Part shown: positions 41,888-50,435 of the stretch, piece after piece
Numbering within the stretch: position 1 is the first letter of the stretch
Layout: each line of letters opens with the position of its first letter
NCBI RefSeq assembly: GCF_000427365.1
Contig: NZ_KE386488.1
Span: 2,391,882 to 2,455,881, forward strand
DNA length: 64,000 nucleotides
Direction: 5' to 3'
Source of the DNA: Rikenella microfusus DSM 15922
GTDB lineage: Bacteria > Bacteroidota > Bacteroidia > Bacteroidales > Rikenellaceae
The notes under the pieces: model-generated
Seen by the model: the letters and a program-made list of their open reading frames with translations, nothing else
Databases searched by the model: none
What the model was told of the DNA's origin: nothing
Translations under genes and position numbers: made by a program

Positions 41888-42099
41888 GCACCTATGCCGG
41901 ATAACATCCGGCGATGGAATTTCCGGTTACTTTACCGTTTAAGTTCTGCATATGTCCGGGACGGAATCTGTCTCCGGCCGGTTCCGCGTCTTGTCGCGCA
42001 AGGCTATGCCAAGTTCGGCGAAAGGATAGATCCGGACGTGCCGGGAAAGCGCCGGATACGACTATCGATATATGAACGCGTGTAAGTGTCTGAGATTTA

Positions 42100-42342
42100 T
42101 CCCGCCCCGGGCTACCGCGACTTCGGCCGGACGGGCTGTGAGGGCGTGGCGCGGTGCGTCGGCGGCAGCGGGTGCAGTTGGTCGTCGTCGGCCAGCAATT
42201 CCCGCGGCCTCGGTCTGAACTTCTACTCGACAGACCTCGATCCCGTCTACACGCCCGCCCGCGGCCACGGCTTACAGTGCGGTGTCTCTAGGAATAAGGA
42301 GCTGCGCGCCGCGGCGGATAAGGCCGCACAAGCGAGGCGAAG
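42100..42342 (+). pseudogene. orphan, decayed DGR variable region VR3
   Basis: Homology to VR1/VR2 begins at the same TCCCGCCCCGGGCTACCGC boundary (42100-42118) and stops within the first downstream hairpin (GCGAGGC, about 42338). It has no target-gene body and no visible start for one. Against VR2 it has seven substitutions in the variable body, all non-synonymous and all at codon positions 1 or 2. At the end, a 1-base deletion in CAG(G)TGCGG and three changes destroy the conserved C-terminus. It lies between the porin and the exuT-like gene, 28 kb from VR2. Confidence 0.75.
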
Positions 42343-42408
42343 AATGCCGGGAGAAATCGGGAGTCGAACCGGGGAAGTGCGACAGACGGTTCCGAAGAAA
42401 TGGATAAA

Positions 42409-42446
42409 ACCGGGGCCTGGCTTTACAAGAAAAGCCAGGCCCCGGT
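42409..42446 (-). terminator. terminator of the hexuronate transporter gene
   Basis: Perfect 16-bp stem ACCGGGGCCTGGCTTT / AAAGCCAGGCCCCGGT with a 6-base loop. On the minus strand it ends in GGTTTTA, just after the gene's stop codon. Confidence 0.85.
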
Positions 42447-42473
42447 CGCATACATGCGTATGGAAAGCATCTG

Positions 42474-43910
42474 CTACAAATCCGTGATCGGCTTGTATTT
42501 CGGTACCAGCGATTTCATGACCATCCAGGCGATCAGGTATGCCACGGCGCAGAAAATGAACGCGATGGCATAGCCTGCCGGTTTGCCTTCGAATCCCATG
42601 AAGTGCAGGGCTGTCTCGTCGCTGTACGTGAAGAGCATCCCGGCCCCTTTCTGGATAAAAAACGAACCGATGCCGCCGGCCATGCCGCCGATCCCGGTGA
42701 TCGTGGCGATGGCCCGTTTGGGGAACATATCGCCGATGGTCGAGAAGATGTTGGCCGACCATGCCTGGTGGGCCGAAGCCCCTACGGCGATCAGCAGGAT
42801 GGGAACCCAATAGCTGATCCCGCCCAGCGGCTGGGCGGCCAGTACGGCCAGCGGGAAGAACGCGATGATGAGCATCGCCCGCATCCGGCCGGCATAAGGG
42901 TTCATTCCCCGGTTGATGAAATAGGTCGGGAACTTGCCGCCGAATACCGACCCGATCACTGTGATGGTGTACAGGATGGCGATGGGCAGGGCGATCGACG
43001 TGCCGACCATATCGTACTGGGCTTTCAGGTAAGCCGGGGTCCAGAACAGGAAGAACCACCATACGCCGTCGGTCATGAACTTACCGAAGGCGAAAGCCCA
43101 TGTCTGGCGGTATTTGAGGCATTGCCAGAACGACATTTTCCGGTCCGGTTCGTCTTCCTGCACGCCGGTTTGCTCCGTCGCGGCGTCCTGTTCGATATAG
43201 GCCAGTTCCGCAGCGTTCATCTTGGGATTTTCGTCCGGTTTCTTGTAAACGAATACCCAGAAACCCAACCAGACGAAGCCGATCAGTCCGACGATGATGA
43301 AAGCCGTCTCCCAGCCCCACAGCTCGGCCATGACGGGTACGGTCAGCGGAGCGACGATAGCGCCCACGTTGGCTCCGGAGTTGAAGATGCCGGTTGCGAA
43401 CGCCCGGTCTTTTTTCGGGAAATATTCCGCCGTGGCTTTGATCGCCGCGGGGAAGTTGCCCGCTTCGCCGACGGCCAGCACGCAACGGCAGATGATGAAA
43501 GCCGTTACGCTGATCATGGCGATCTGACCCACGATGTCGGCTCCCTGTGCCATCCGCAGGGCGGCGGCGTCCGGCAGGCCGGTCATCTGTTCGGTCACGA
43601 TGCCGCAAAGGGCGTGGATTCCGGCGCCCAGCGACCATACGGCGATCGACCAGGCATAGCCTTTCTTGGTTCCTACCTTATCGACGAATCGTCCGGCGAA
43701 GAGCATCGCGATGGCGTACACTAAAGAGAAGATAGCCGTGATCGTCCCGTAGTCGTTGTCCGTCCAGTGGAACTCTTCCTCCAGGATCGGCTGGAGCAGC
43801 GAGAGTACCTGCCGGTCGAGGTAATTGACCGTCGTGGCGAAAAACAGCATGGAGCAGATGATCCAGCGGTAGCGGGTCATCTTTCCGGATGTTTCGTTGA
43901 GTTTGCTCAT
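42474..43910 (-). CDS. exuT: MFS hexuronate transporter (ExuT-like)
   Basis: 478 residues, 12 membrane helices, anion:cation symporter branch of the MFS. RWIICSMLFFATTVNYLDRQVLSLLQPIL at the start and LAVGEAGNFPAAIKATAEYFPKKDRAFATGIFNSGANVGAIVAPL (~155-200) are close to ExuT/GudP family signatures. A soluble loop of ~45 residues lies between helices 6 and 7. It imports hexuronates or their unsaturated derivatives by proton symport. It is last in the lacI-kduI-kduD-DUF4861-kdgK-eda gene row. It follows eda by 42 bp and has its own terminator. Confidence 0.88.
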   Translation of the reverse strand: MSKLNETSGKMTRYRWIICSMLFFATTVNYLDRQVLSLLQPILEEEFHWTDNDYGTITAIFSLVYAIAMLFAGRFVDKVGTKKGYAWSIAVWSLGAGIHALCGIVTEQMTGLPDAAALRMAQGADIVGQIAMISVTAFIICRCVLAVGEAGNFPAAIKATAEYFPKKDRAFATGIFNSGANVGAIVAPLTVPVMAELWGWETAFIIVGLIGFVWLGFWVFVYKKPDENPKMNAAELAYIEQDAATEQTGVQEDEPDRKMSFWQCLKYRQTWAFAFGKFMTDGVWWFFLFWTPAYLKAQYDMVGTSIALPIAILYTITVIGSVFGGKFPTYFINRGMNPYAGRMRAMLIIAFFPLAVLAAQPLGGISYWVPILLIAVGASAHQAWSANIFSTIGDMFPKRAIATITGIGGMAGGIGSFFIQKGAGMLFTYSDETALHFMGFEGKPAGYAIAFIFCAVAYLIAWMVMKSLVPKYKPITDL

Positions 43911-43952
43911 TATCGGAATTTTGGGTTAGTAGTCTGTCTGCGGAAGAGGGGG

Positions 43953-44624
43953 TTACCGGCGCACGGCGGCTACGATGGCCCGCACCCGGTCGATCGTTTC
44001 GGTGATGGCGGCCCAGTCGCCGGCTTCGATCAGCTTTTTCGGGAAGAGGTTCGACCCCATGCCCACGCAGGTTACGCCTGCCTTGAACCAGGCGCCGAGG
44101 CTCTCTTCGGTGGGTTCCACGCCGCCGGTCGGCATGATCGAACTCCAGGGGCACGGCCCTTTCACCGCTTTGACGAATTCCGGACCGCCTACGGACGAAC
44201 CGGGGAATATTTTGACGATCTCGGCGCCGAGTTCTTCGGCGCGGCCGATTTCGCTCAGCGAACCGCATCCGGGCGCCCAGAGGATTTTGCGGCGATTGCA
44301 TACGGGGGCCATCTCTTCGTTCAGCAGCGGCGATACGACGAAGGCGGCGCCCAACTGGATGTAGAGCGCGGCTGTCGGCGCATCGACCACCGAGCCTACG
44401 CCCAGCATCAGCTCCGGCAGCTCCGTGGCTGCCCACCGGTTGAGCGTGCCGAATACTTCGTGGGCGAAATCGCCCCGGTTCGTGAATTCGAACACCCGGA
44501 TGCCGGCCGCATAGGAGGCTTTCAATACTTCTTTGCAAAGTTCGACATCGGCGTGGTAAAATACGGGAATGACTCCTTGACGCCCCATTTCGAGGGCGAC
44601 TTCTATTCTTGTGAAACGTGCCAT
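43953..44624 (-). CDS. eda: KDPG/KHG aldolase
   Basis: 223 residues. It cleaves 2-keto-3-deoxy-6-phosphogluconate to pyruvate and glyceraldehyde-3-phosphate, the last step of the uronate route. VIPVFYHADVELCKEVLKASYAAGIRVFEFTNRGD has the catalytic Glu in FEFT. EIVKIFPGSSVGGPEFVKAV (~130-150) has the Schiff-base Lys in VKIFP, and PTGGVEPTEE is the phosphate loop. The Bacteroidetes form lacks the CxxC of the short E. coli type. A ~620-bp gap filled with repeats separates it from kdgK. Confidence 0.93.
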   Translation of the reverse strand: MARFTRIEVALEMGRQGVIPVFYHADVELCKEVLKASYAAGIRVFEFTNRGDFAHEVFGTLNRWAATELPELMLGVGSVVDAPTAALYIQLGAAFVVSPLLNEEMAPVCNRRKILWAPGCGSLSEIGRAEELGAEIVKIFPGSSVGGPEFVKAVKGPCPWSSIMPTGGVEPTEESLGAWFKAGVTCVGMGSNLFPKKLIEAGDWAAITETIDRVRAIVAAVRR

Positions 44625-44634
44625 AATTTTAAAT

Positions 44635-45135
44635 TGTATGGTTTATTGCCATGTTTTCCCTTAGTCAGCCCGAAGCCACCCCGGCGCAGGGCTGAAACTC
44701 GCCAAGCTCGTTTGCCCTCGCTGGCTTCGGGCTGACCGCTACTCGGCAGACGATTAACCATAGGTTAAAAATGTCCCGGCTTCTAACTTGGTGTCGAAGT
44801 ACGGGTAAAAGTTACTGACCCGGGAATGTGCGATTTTCCGTTCCGACGAGAGTCGGGAACGGGTAATCGCATTCCCGGCGACTTTTTTGTCTCCTTTTTT
44901 GGTCGCGCAAAAAAGGAGATGCCCCGCCGGCATGAGGCGTCCGGAGAAACCGGTGCCCCCGCGGCACGAGCGGACAAAGAAAGAACAAACGCCCGTCGGC
45001 GAAAGACAGTACATTTAAACCTACGGTTATTTTTAAGGTCGTAGCCAGCGGATCCGCAACGAGTATCGCAAGTAGCAGACCTCCGGCCGGGTTGGCCCCG
45101 GCCGGGCCGCTATGCAGACGATCGACTGTAGGGGT
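44635..45135. repeat. mosaic repeat block 4 between kdgK and eda
   Basis: No gene in 44625-45243. Module A (about 44640-44745: GTCAGCCCGAAGCCACC to GGCTTCGGGCTGAC), module B (about 44765-45020, with the stem TCTCCTTTTTT / AAAAAAGGAGA) and a GC-rich module to about 45135. TTGTATGGTTTATTGCC and AACCATAGGTTAAAAATG mark the module joints. Confidence 0.75.
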
Positions 45136-45243
45136 ATCCCTAAACCGGACATCTGTTTCCGGGTCATATTTACCCGGAAGCAGGTCGCGAAAAGAGGGAG
45201 AACCCCGTCCGTTACGCGGTTGCCCCCGGTTCCGACCGCCTGC

Positions 45244-46284
45244 CTATCTGGACACCCGGCCGGAGCCGTCGCCGCCCATCAGTTTTTCCACCTCGTCGAT
45301 CGTTACGAGGTTAAAGTCCCCCTTGATCGTATGTTTGAGACAAGAGGCCGCTACCGCGAATTCGATAGTCTTCTGGTAATCGCCGCCGTAGGTCAGCAGA
45401 CCGTAGATCAAACCTCCGCCGAACGAGTCGCCGCCGCCCACGCGGTCCACGATATGGGTGATGTCGTACCGCCGCGAGGCGTACAGCGTGCCGCCGGCGT
45501 AGAGTACGGCGCTCCAAGTGTTGTGGTTCGCGTTGATCGAACCGCGCAGGGTGATCGCCACGCGTTCGGCGCGCGGGAATTTCGCCTGAAGCTGTTTGGC
45601 CACGCTTTCGAACCGCGCCGCATCGACCTGTCCGCCCGTAGCCGTTACGTCGAATCCCTCCGGCTTGATGCCGAATACCTTTTCGGCGTCCTCTTCGTTG
45701 GCGATGATGACGTCGCAGCACTCTACGAGCGCCGGCATCACCTCGGTGCAACTTTTACCGTATTTCCAAAGGTTTTTGCGGTAGTTCAGGTCGCAGGATA
45801 CGGTTACCCCCAGCCGGTTGGCGGCCCGCGCTGCTTCGAGGCAGGTATCGGCCGCCGATTGCGAGAGGGCAGGGGTGATGCCGGTGAAGTGGAACCAGTC
45901 GGCGCCGGCGAATACCTTTTCCCAGTCGATCATACCCGGTTCGATGGTCGAAACGGAGGAGTGGGCGCGGTCGTACACCACTTTGCTCGGCCGGCTCACG
46001 GCACCGGTTTCGAGGAAGTAGATGCCGAGGCGTTCGCCGCCCCAGACGATGTCCGAGGTGCCCACGCCGTGTTTGCGCAGGTCGGCCAGACAGGCTTTGG
46101 CGATGTCGTTTTCGGGCAGGCGGGTGACGAAGCTCGTCTGCATGCCGAAACCCGCCAGCGATACGGCCACGTTGGCCTCGCCGCCGCCGAAGGTGGCTTC
46201 ATAAGAGGTGGCCTGCGAGAAACGCAGGTATTCCGGTGTCGCCAGCCGAAGCATGATTTCGCCGAAGGTGACTATTTTTTTCAT
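45244..46284 (-). CDS. kdgK: 2-keto-3-deoxygluconate kinase (PfkB family)
   Basis: 346 residues. The ribokinase fold starts with KKIVTFGEIMLRLATPEYLRF, a substrate-binding GG segment follows (ATFGGGEANVAVSLAGFG), and the PfkB signature HIVDRVGGGDSFGGGLIYGLL (~280) contains the catalytic Asp. It phosphorylates KDG to KDPG, joining UxuA and KduD products to Eda. It lies between DUF4861 and eda. The downstream repeat block may weaken cotranscription with eda. Confidence 0.9.
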   Translation of the reverse strand: MKKIVTFGEIMLRLATPEYLRFSQATSYEATFGGGEANVAVSLAGFGMQTSFVTRLPENDIAKACLADLRKHGVGTSDIVWGGERLGIYFLETGAVSRPSKVVYDRAHSSVSTIEPGMIDWEKVFAGADWFHFTGITPALSQSAADTCLEAARAANRLGVTVSCDLNYRKNLWKYGKSCTEVMPALVECCDVIIANEEDAEKVFGIKPEGFDVTATGGQVDAARFESVAKQLQAKFPRAERVAITLRGSINANHNTWSAVLYAGGTLYASRRYDITHIVDRVGGGDSFGGGLIYGLLTYGGDYQKTIEFAVAASCLKHTIKGDFNLVTIDEVEKLMGGDGSGRVSR

Positions 46285-46300
46285 GGATTTGTCTGAAGAA

Positions 46301-47431
46301 TTATTTAACGGTTACGATAAGCGGGTTTTCGGATTTGAGGCTCTGGTCGAAAATGAGCTGGGTCATCGCTTCCGGAGTGGGCACGTCGCTTTTGCTCCAG
46401 CCTGCTCCCATCTGATAGGTGAACGGTTTGCCCTGCGGGATGGTCGTGCTGCCGAGCAGGTGTCCCAGCCGTGTTTCGACTTTGATCTCGCACGGGAACA
46501 CCAGCCCGATGGTCGTATGGCCGTTGTCCGGTTCGTTGTCGGTATTGAGCGGTTCCCAGTAACCCACCATCTTGATCGGTTTGTTCAGGATGTCGAGCAC
46601 TTTGCCGCCCGCTCCGCGCGTAACGATACCCGCAGCCACTTTCAGGTTGTCGAAATCGCCGGCGTATTCTTCGGTGATCCGGTTGAAATGGGTGTTGGCG
46701 TCCAGCGAGATCGTCCGGCGTTCGGTCACCAGCACGGTGTCGGCCAGGAACGGGGCGTAGTCGAGCTGGAACGCGATCCGGATCGGGCCGTTGTCCAGTA
46801 CCTTATACCGAATGTAGTTGTTGCCCAGCCAGAGCGAATCTTTCGTGTAGGGGGCCATGGCTCCGGCTCCCAGCGTGCGGCCCACTTTGTAGCAGTCCAG
46901 CCCCTCGCCGTGGTCGGCATGGTAGTTGAAACCCGGCGCGTACCATTTGTCGATAATGAGGCTGTCGGTGCGTTTGAGCCAGATGTCGATCCCGTTGCTG
47001 ATTTCGCCGGTGGCTTCCAGCGCGGGACCGTACATGCGGTGGGCGATCAGGTTGTTCTCCCACGCGAAATCGTCCATGCGTTCCGGAACGAAACGACCGA
47101 AAGCCTGGGCCGGATAGGTTTCGCGCCTGCCCGTTTGCAGCGTGTAGGTCTCGGAACCGTTCCCCGGGACGGTGGCCTGGAAGATCAGCGCCTGCGGTTC
47201 GGTGCCGCCGTTGTAAATCACCTGGGAGGGTTGTTGGGTACCGTCCGGGGCGATGACGACGATGTTTTCCGGAGTGGCGTCCGAAACTTTGGATTGCACC
47301 TCCTGCCAACTGATTTCGACCGTTTCGTTGGTACGGGCGATTTTCAGCGGGTTGCTCACTTTTACTTTGGCCCCGCCGCCGCACGACATCAGCAGGGCGG
47401 CGGCAGCGACGAGCAGGAATATCTTTCTCAT
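46301..47431 (-). CDS. DUF4861 lipoprotein of the uronate operon
   Basis: 376 residues. The lipoprotein signal IFLLVAAAALLMSC puts the lipidated Cys near 17, followed by Gly-rich CGGGAKVK. The body matches DUF4861 (PF16153): FVPERMDDFAWENNLIAHRMYGPALEA (~115) and ISLDANTHFNRITEEYAGDFDNLKVAAGI (~245) are typical. DUF4861 proteins occur with alginate, ulvan, pectin and glycosaminoglycan genes; the exact reaction is unsettled, with a role in the periplasm or at the outer membrane likely. It lies between kdgK and kduD, with a 22-bp gap upstream. I give no symbol because the activity is unknown. Confidence 0.82.
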   Translation of the reverse strand: MRKIFLLVAAAALLMSCGGGAKVKVSNPLKIARTNETVEISWQEVQSKVSDATPENIVVIAPDGTQQPSQVIYNGGTEPQALIFQATVPGNGSETYTLQTGRRETYPAQAFGRFVPERMDDFAWENNLIAHRMYGPALEATGEISNGIDIWLKRTDSLIIDKWYAPGFNYHADHGEGLDCYKVGRTLGAGAMAPYTKDSLWLGNNYIRYKVLDNGPIRIAFQLDYAPFLADTVLVTERRTISLDANTHFNRITEEYAGDFDNLKVAAGIVTRGAGGKVLDILNKPIKMVGYWEPLNTDNEPDNGHTTIGLVFPCEIKVETRLGHLLGSTTIPQGKPFTYQMGAGWSKSDVPTPEAMTQLIFDQSLKSENPLIVTVK

Positions 47432-47453
47432 GTCCGGTCTCTGTTTTAGGGGG

Positions 47454-48248
47454 TTAGTCTTCGTTCATCGCTTTGCCCAGCGAGGCAAGGATACCGCCGT
47501 CCACGTACACGACGTGACCGCTCACGAAGTCCGAAGCGTGCGAGGCGAGGAATACGGCAGTCCCGGCGAGGTCTTCGGGGTTGCCCCAGCGTGCGGCGGG
47601 CGTGCGTTTGATGATGAATTCGTTGAACGGGTGGCCGTTCACGCGGATCGGCGCGGTCTGCGCCGTGGCGAAGTAACCCGGCCCGATGCCGTTCACCTGG
47701 ATATTGTAACGCGCCCATTCGGTGGCGAGGTTGCGCGTCAGCATCTTCAGGCCGCCTTTGGCTGCTGCGTAGGCGCTCACCGTGTCACGTCCCACTTCGC
47801 TCATCATCGAGCACATGTTGATGATTTTCCCGCCGCCGCGTTCGATCATGCTCCGGGCGACGGCTTTGGACATGATGAACGGGGCGGTCAGGTCTACGTT
47901 GATGACGGCCTGCCAGTCGGCCAGGCTCATTTCCGCGGCCGGGATGCGTTTGATAATACCGGCGTTGTTCACCAGGATATCGATCGGGCCTACTTCCGCT
48001 GCGATCCGGGCGACGGCCGTCGTGGCGGCGGCTTCGTCGGTCACGTCGAAAATATAGCCGTGCGCCTCGATGCCTTTGGCGGCATATTCGGCGATGGCGT
48101 TATCGAGCTTTTCTTTCGACAGGTCGTTGATTACGAGCGTGGCTCCGGCTTCGGCCAGCGCCGTGGCGATGGCCATTCCCAGACCGTGTGTGCCGCCGGT
48201 CACCAGTGCTACTTTACCGCTGATATTGAACAGTTCGAGTGATTTCAT
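47454..48248 (-). CDS. kduD: 2-keto-3-deoxygluconate 5-dehydrogenase / gluconate 5-dehydrogenase (SDR)
   Basis: 264-residue SDR. The cofactor motif is TGGTHGLG (~17-24), NNAG at ~95, then Ser in INMCSMMSEVG and the catalytic YAAAKGG (~160). It reduces the diketo product of KduI to KDG. It differs from the SDR at 4230, which belongs to the glucuronate operon. The neighbours kduI and kdgK support KduD over a gluconate 5-dehydrogenase, although annotation pipelines often use the latter name. Confidence 0.9.
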   Translation of the reverse strand: MKSLELFNISGKVALVTGGTHGLGMAIATALAEAGATLVINDLSKEKLDNAIAEYAAKGIEAHGYIFDVTDEAAATTAVARIAAEVGPIDILVNNAGIIKRIPAAEMSLADWQAVINVDLTAPFIMSKAVARSMIERGGGKIINMCSMMSEVGRDTVSAYAAAKGGLKMLTRNLATEWARYNIQVNGIGPGYFATAQTAPIRVNGHPFNEFIIKRTPAARWGNPEDLAGTAVFLASHASDFVSGHVVYVDGGILASLGKAMNED

Positions 48249-48281
48249 GGTATTGTGTTTTGTGTGGTTTCGTCTTCGGAA

Positions 48282-49127
48282 TTATTTGAGTTCGGTTGTC
48301 GCGCAGCCGTCCATGTCGCCGTAGTCCATGTTTTCGCCGGCCATACCCCAGATGAAAGTGTAGTTGTGGGTCGCGCAGGCCGAGTGGATCGACCACTGGG
48401 GCGAGATGACCGCCTGGCGGTTGCGCATCCAGATGTGGCGCGTCTCCTGCGGCTGGCCCATGAAGTGGCACACGGCCTGATCGTCGGGCAGCTCGAAATA
48501 GAAATAGGCTTCCATGCGTCGGTCGTGCGTGTGGGCCGGCATCGTGTTCCATACGCTGCCCGGTTTGAGTTCGGTCATGCCCATCTGGAGCTGGCAGGTC
48601 GGCAACACCTGGTTTACGATCATTTTGTTGATGACGCGGTGGTTGCTCTCTTCCAGCGAACCCAGCTCGACGACTACGGCGTCCGCCTTGGTGATCTTTT
48701 TGTCCGGGTATTCGGCGTGGGCAGGTGCCGAGTTGAAATAGAAACGGGCAGGGCGGGCCGCATCGTCGCTCGCGAACGTGATGTCGCGGTCGCTTTTGCC
48801 CAGATAGAGGGCCTCTTTGTAATCGAGGCGGTACTCCTTGTCTCCGGCTTTGACGGTACCTGCGCCTCCGACGTTGATGATGCCCAACTCGCGGCGGTGC
48901 AGGAAACGGTCGGCCCGCAGCGGCGGGATGGCGTCCAGGGTCAGCGGCCGGGCGGTCGGTACCGCGCCGCCGACGATCAGGCGGTCGTAGGCCGAATAAA
49001 TGAGGTTGATCTCCCCTTCGGTCATGATGTCCGCAAAGAGGTATTCGGCCCGCAGGCGTTCGGTGTCGTAGCTTTTCGCATCTGCCGGATGCGAGGCGTA
49101 ACGCATTTCGTATTTTACGTCAGACAT
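48282..49127 (-). CDS. kduI: 5-keto-4-deoxyuronate isomerase
   Basis: 281 residues, the normal length, cupin fold. It isomerises 5-keto-4-deoxyuronate (from unsaturated uronic acids) to 2,5-diketo-3-deoxygluconate. RYASHPADAKSYDTERLRAEYLF, FLHRRELGIINVGGAGTV, WNTMPAHTHDRRMEAYFYFEL (metal-binding His residues) and WSIHSACATHNYTFIWGMAGEN are diagnostic. Its start overlaps the end of lacI by 8 bp. Its presence shows that the pathway starts from lyase-made unsaturated uronates. Confidence 0.96.
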   Translation of the reverse strand: MSDVKYEMRYASHPADAKSYDTERLRAEYLFADIMTEGEINLIYSAYDRLIVGGAVPTARPLTLDAIPPLRADRFLHRRELGIINVGGAGTVKAGDKEYRLDYKEALYLGKSDRDITFASDDAARPARFYFNSAPAHAEYPDKKITKADAVVVELGSLEESNHRVINKMIVNQVLPTCQLQMGMTELKPGSVWNTMPAHTHDRRMEAYFYFELPDDQAVCHFMGQPQETRHIWMRNRQAVISPQWSIHSACATHNYTFIWGMAGENMDYGDMDGCATTELK

Positions 49128-50142
49128 GGTTATGGATAGTTTTTAACGATGATTTGCGGATGATGAGTTCCGGCGCGATGACGATTCCGACCTGGGGTTC
49201 TCCCCTGAGGCGGTCGAACATCATTTTGCCGGCCATGTAGCCCATTTTGTAACTGAACTGGTCCACCGAACTGAGCGGAGTGGGGAGTAACTGGCAGAAC
49301 GGTTCGTTGGCGAAGCCCACGATTGCGATGTCTTCCGGGATGCGGACGCCGGCTTTCCGGAATTCGAGCATGGCGCCCAGCGCGGCGAAATCGCCGGCGA
49401 AAAAGACGGCTTCGGGCAGGGATCCCTCCGCCAGTACGGTCCGGGCGAAACGCCGCCCCTCTTCTTCTGTGGTATTGGCGCCTTCGAAAATATAGTTTTC
49501 CGGAATGGATATGCCCGCCTCCTGCATCGTGTCCAGATAACCTTTCAGGCGGTTGCTCCATACATTGACATGCTGAGGCCCCGCGCAGTGGCAGATCCGG
49601 GTGAGTCCTTGCCGGAGCAGGTGCTTGACCGCCATCGCGGCTCCCTGGTAGTCGTCTACGATTACGGTTCCCGCATCGACGCCCGGCGCCGTTCGGTCGA
49701 ACAGCACGACGGGCACGCCCGATGCGGAAAGATGGTTGTAATAGCTGTGGTCGGTCGTGTCCGCCGCCACGGAGGCGATCACTCCGTCCACTTTTCCGGC
49801 CAGCGAGTGTACGATGCGTTCTTCGCGTTCCGCCGAATCTTTCGATTGGTAGATCAGCACGTCGTATCCCTGCTTATAGGCTTTGTCTTCGATCCCTTCG
49901 ATAGCCGACGAGAAAAAACTGCGGTTGATGCCCGGCACGACCACGCCGATCGTGTTGCGGCGTCCCGTTTTGAGGTTCACCGCCACCGAATTGGGGGTGT
50001 AGTGCAGTTCGGCGGCCACTTCCCGGATGCGTTCCTTGAGGGCCGCGCTGATCGACGGGTGGTCGCTCAGCGCCCGCGATACGCTGGATACCGAAACGCC
50101 TAAGCGCTGGGCGATGTCATATATGGACGTCCGTTTTTTCAC
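49120..50142 (-). CDS. LacI family repressor of the uronate/glycan genes
   Basis: 340 residues. The N-terminal helix-turn-helix SIYDIAQRLGVSVSSVSRALSDHPSISAALKERI and hinge (HYTPNSVAVNLKTGR) are followed by a periplasmic-binding-protein-like effector domain. It probably binds KDG or a related uronate intermediate; this is inferred from the operon. Two similar 22-bp operator candidates flank the divergent gap: one overlaps its own promoter, the other the GH88 promoter. It is first in its operon and overlaps kduI by 8 bp. Confidence 0.9.
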   Translation of the reverse strand: MKKRTSIYDIAQRLGVSVSSVSRALSDHPSISAALKERIREVAAELHYTPNSVAVNLKTGRRNTIGVVVPGINRSFFSSAIEGIEDKAYKQGYDVLIYQSKDSAEREERIVHSLAGKVDGVIASVAADTTDHSYYNHLSASGVPVVLFDRTAPGVDAGTVIVDDYQGAAMAVKHLLRQGLTRICHCAGPQHVNVWSNRLKGYLDTMQEAGISIPENYIFEGANTTEEEGRRFARTVLAEGSLPEAVFFAGDFAALGAMLEFRKAGVRIPEDIAIVGFANEPFCQLLPTPLSSVDQFSYKMGYMAGKMMFDRLRGEPQVGIVIAPELIIRKSSLKTIHNHV

Positions 50143-50168
50143 GATTTCCGGGGTAAGTTGCGCGGCGG

Positions 50169-50190
50169 TTTACGCAATCGTTTGTGCAAA
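50169..50190 (-). promoter_or_regulatory. LacI-type operator O1 at the repressor promoter
   Basis: On the minus strand the site reads TTTGCACAA-N4-TTGCGTAAA, an imperfect palindrome. It overlaps the -7 element of the repressor gene in the same way as O2 does at the divergent promoter. Confidence 0.75.
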
Positions 50191-50217
50191 TGTAAAGATT
50201 AATCCGGTGGATGCAAA
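50187..50217 (-). promoter_or_regulatory. promoter of the lacI-kdu operon
   Basis: Minus strand: TTTG (50214-50217), 19 bp, TACATTTG (50187-50194). It is 45 bp before the repressor start. Confidence 0.8.
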
Positions 50218-50312
50218 TGTTTTTTTGCCCGGAAGTTTTTTTGATGTTGTATGAAATAACTGTAAATGAGTATCTTGTTTCGGAACGGGGCAAGGCGGAA
50301 TTTATTCCTTTT

Positions 50313-50343
50313 TTTGGAGAAACGGATATAATTTCTACATTTG
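50313..50343 (+). promoter_or_regulatory. promoter of the GH88-heparinase-GH89 operon
   Basis: TTTG (50313-50316), 19 bp, TACATTTG (50336-50343). It has the same elements and spacing as the divergent repressor promoter. Confidence 0.82.
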
Positions 50344-50361
50344 TGCAATCGGTTGCGTAAA
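50340..50361 (+). promoter_or_regulatory. LacI-type operator O2 at the glycan operon promoter
   Basis: TTTGTGCAA-N4-TTGCGTAAA, sharing its first four bases with the -7 element. It is similar to O1 in sequence and in position relative to the promoter. Confidence 0.75.
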
Positions 50362-50435
50362 TGATATACAGGTCGTTACGCGGATGATATATTAAAATTT
50401 TTTAAGAACAAACCCAAACAACTCATTTTTTCGGT

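Noticed and set aside
42350-42400. tRNA 3' fragment (GGGAGTCGAACCGG) beside VR3
   Set aside because: On the minus strand it gives a T-loop-like GGTTCGACTCC, but the T stem does not pair and no acceptor or anticodon arm is present.
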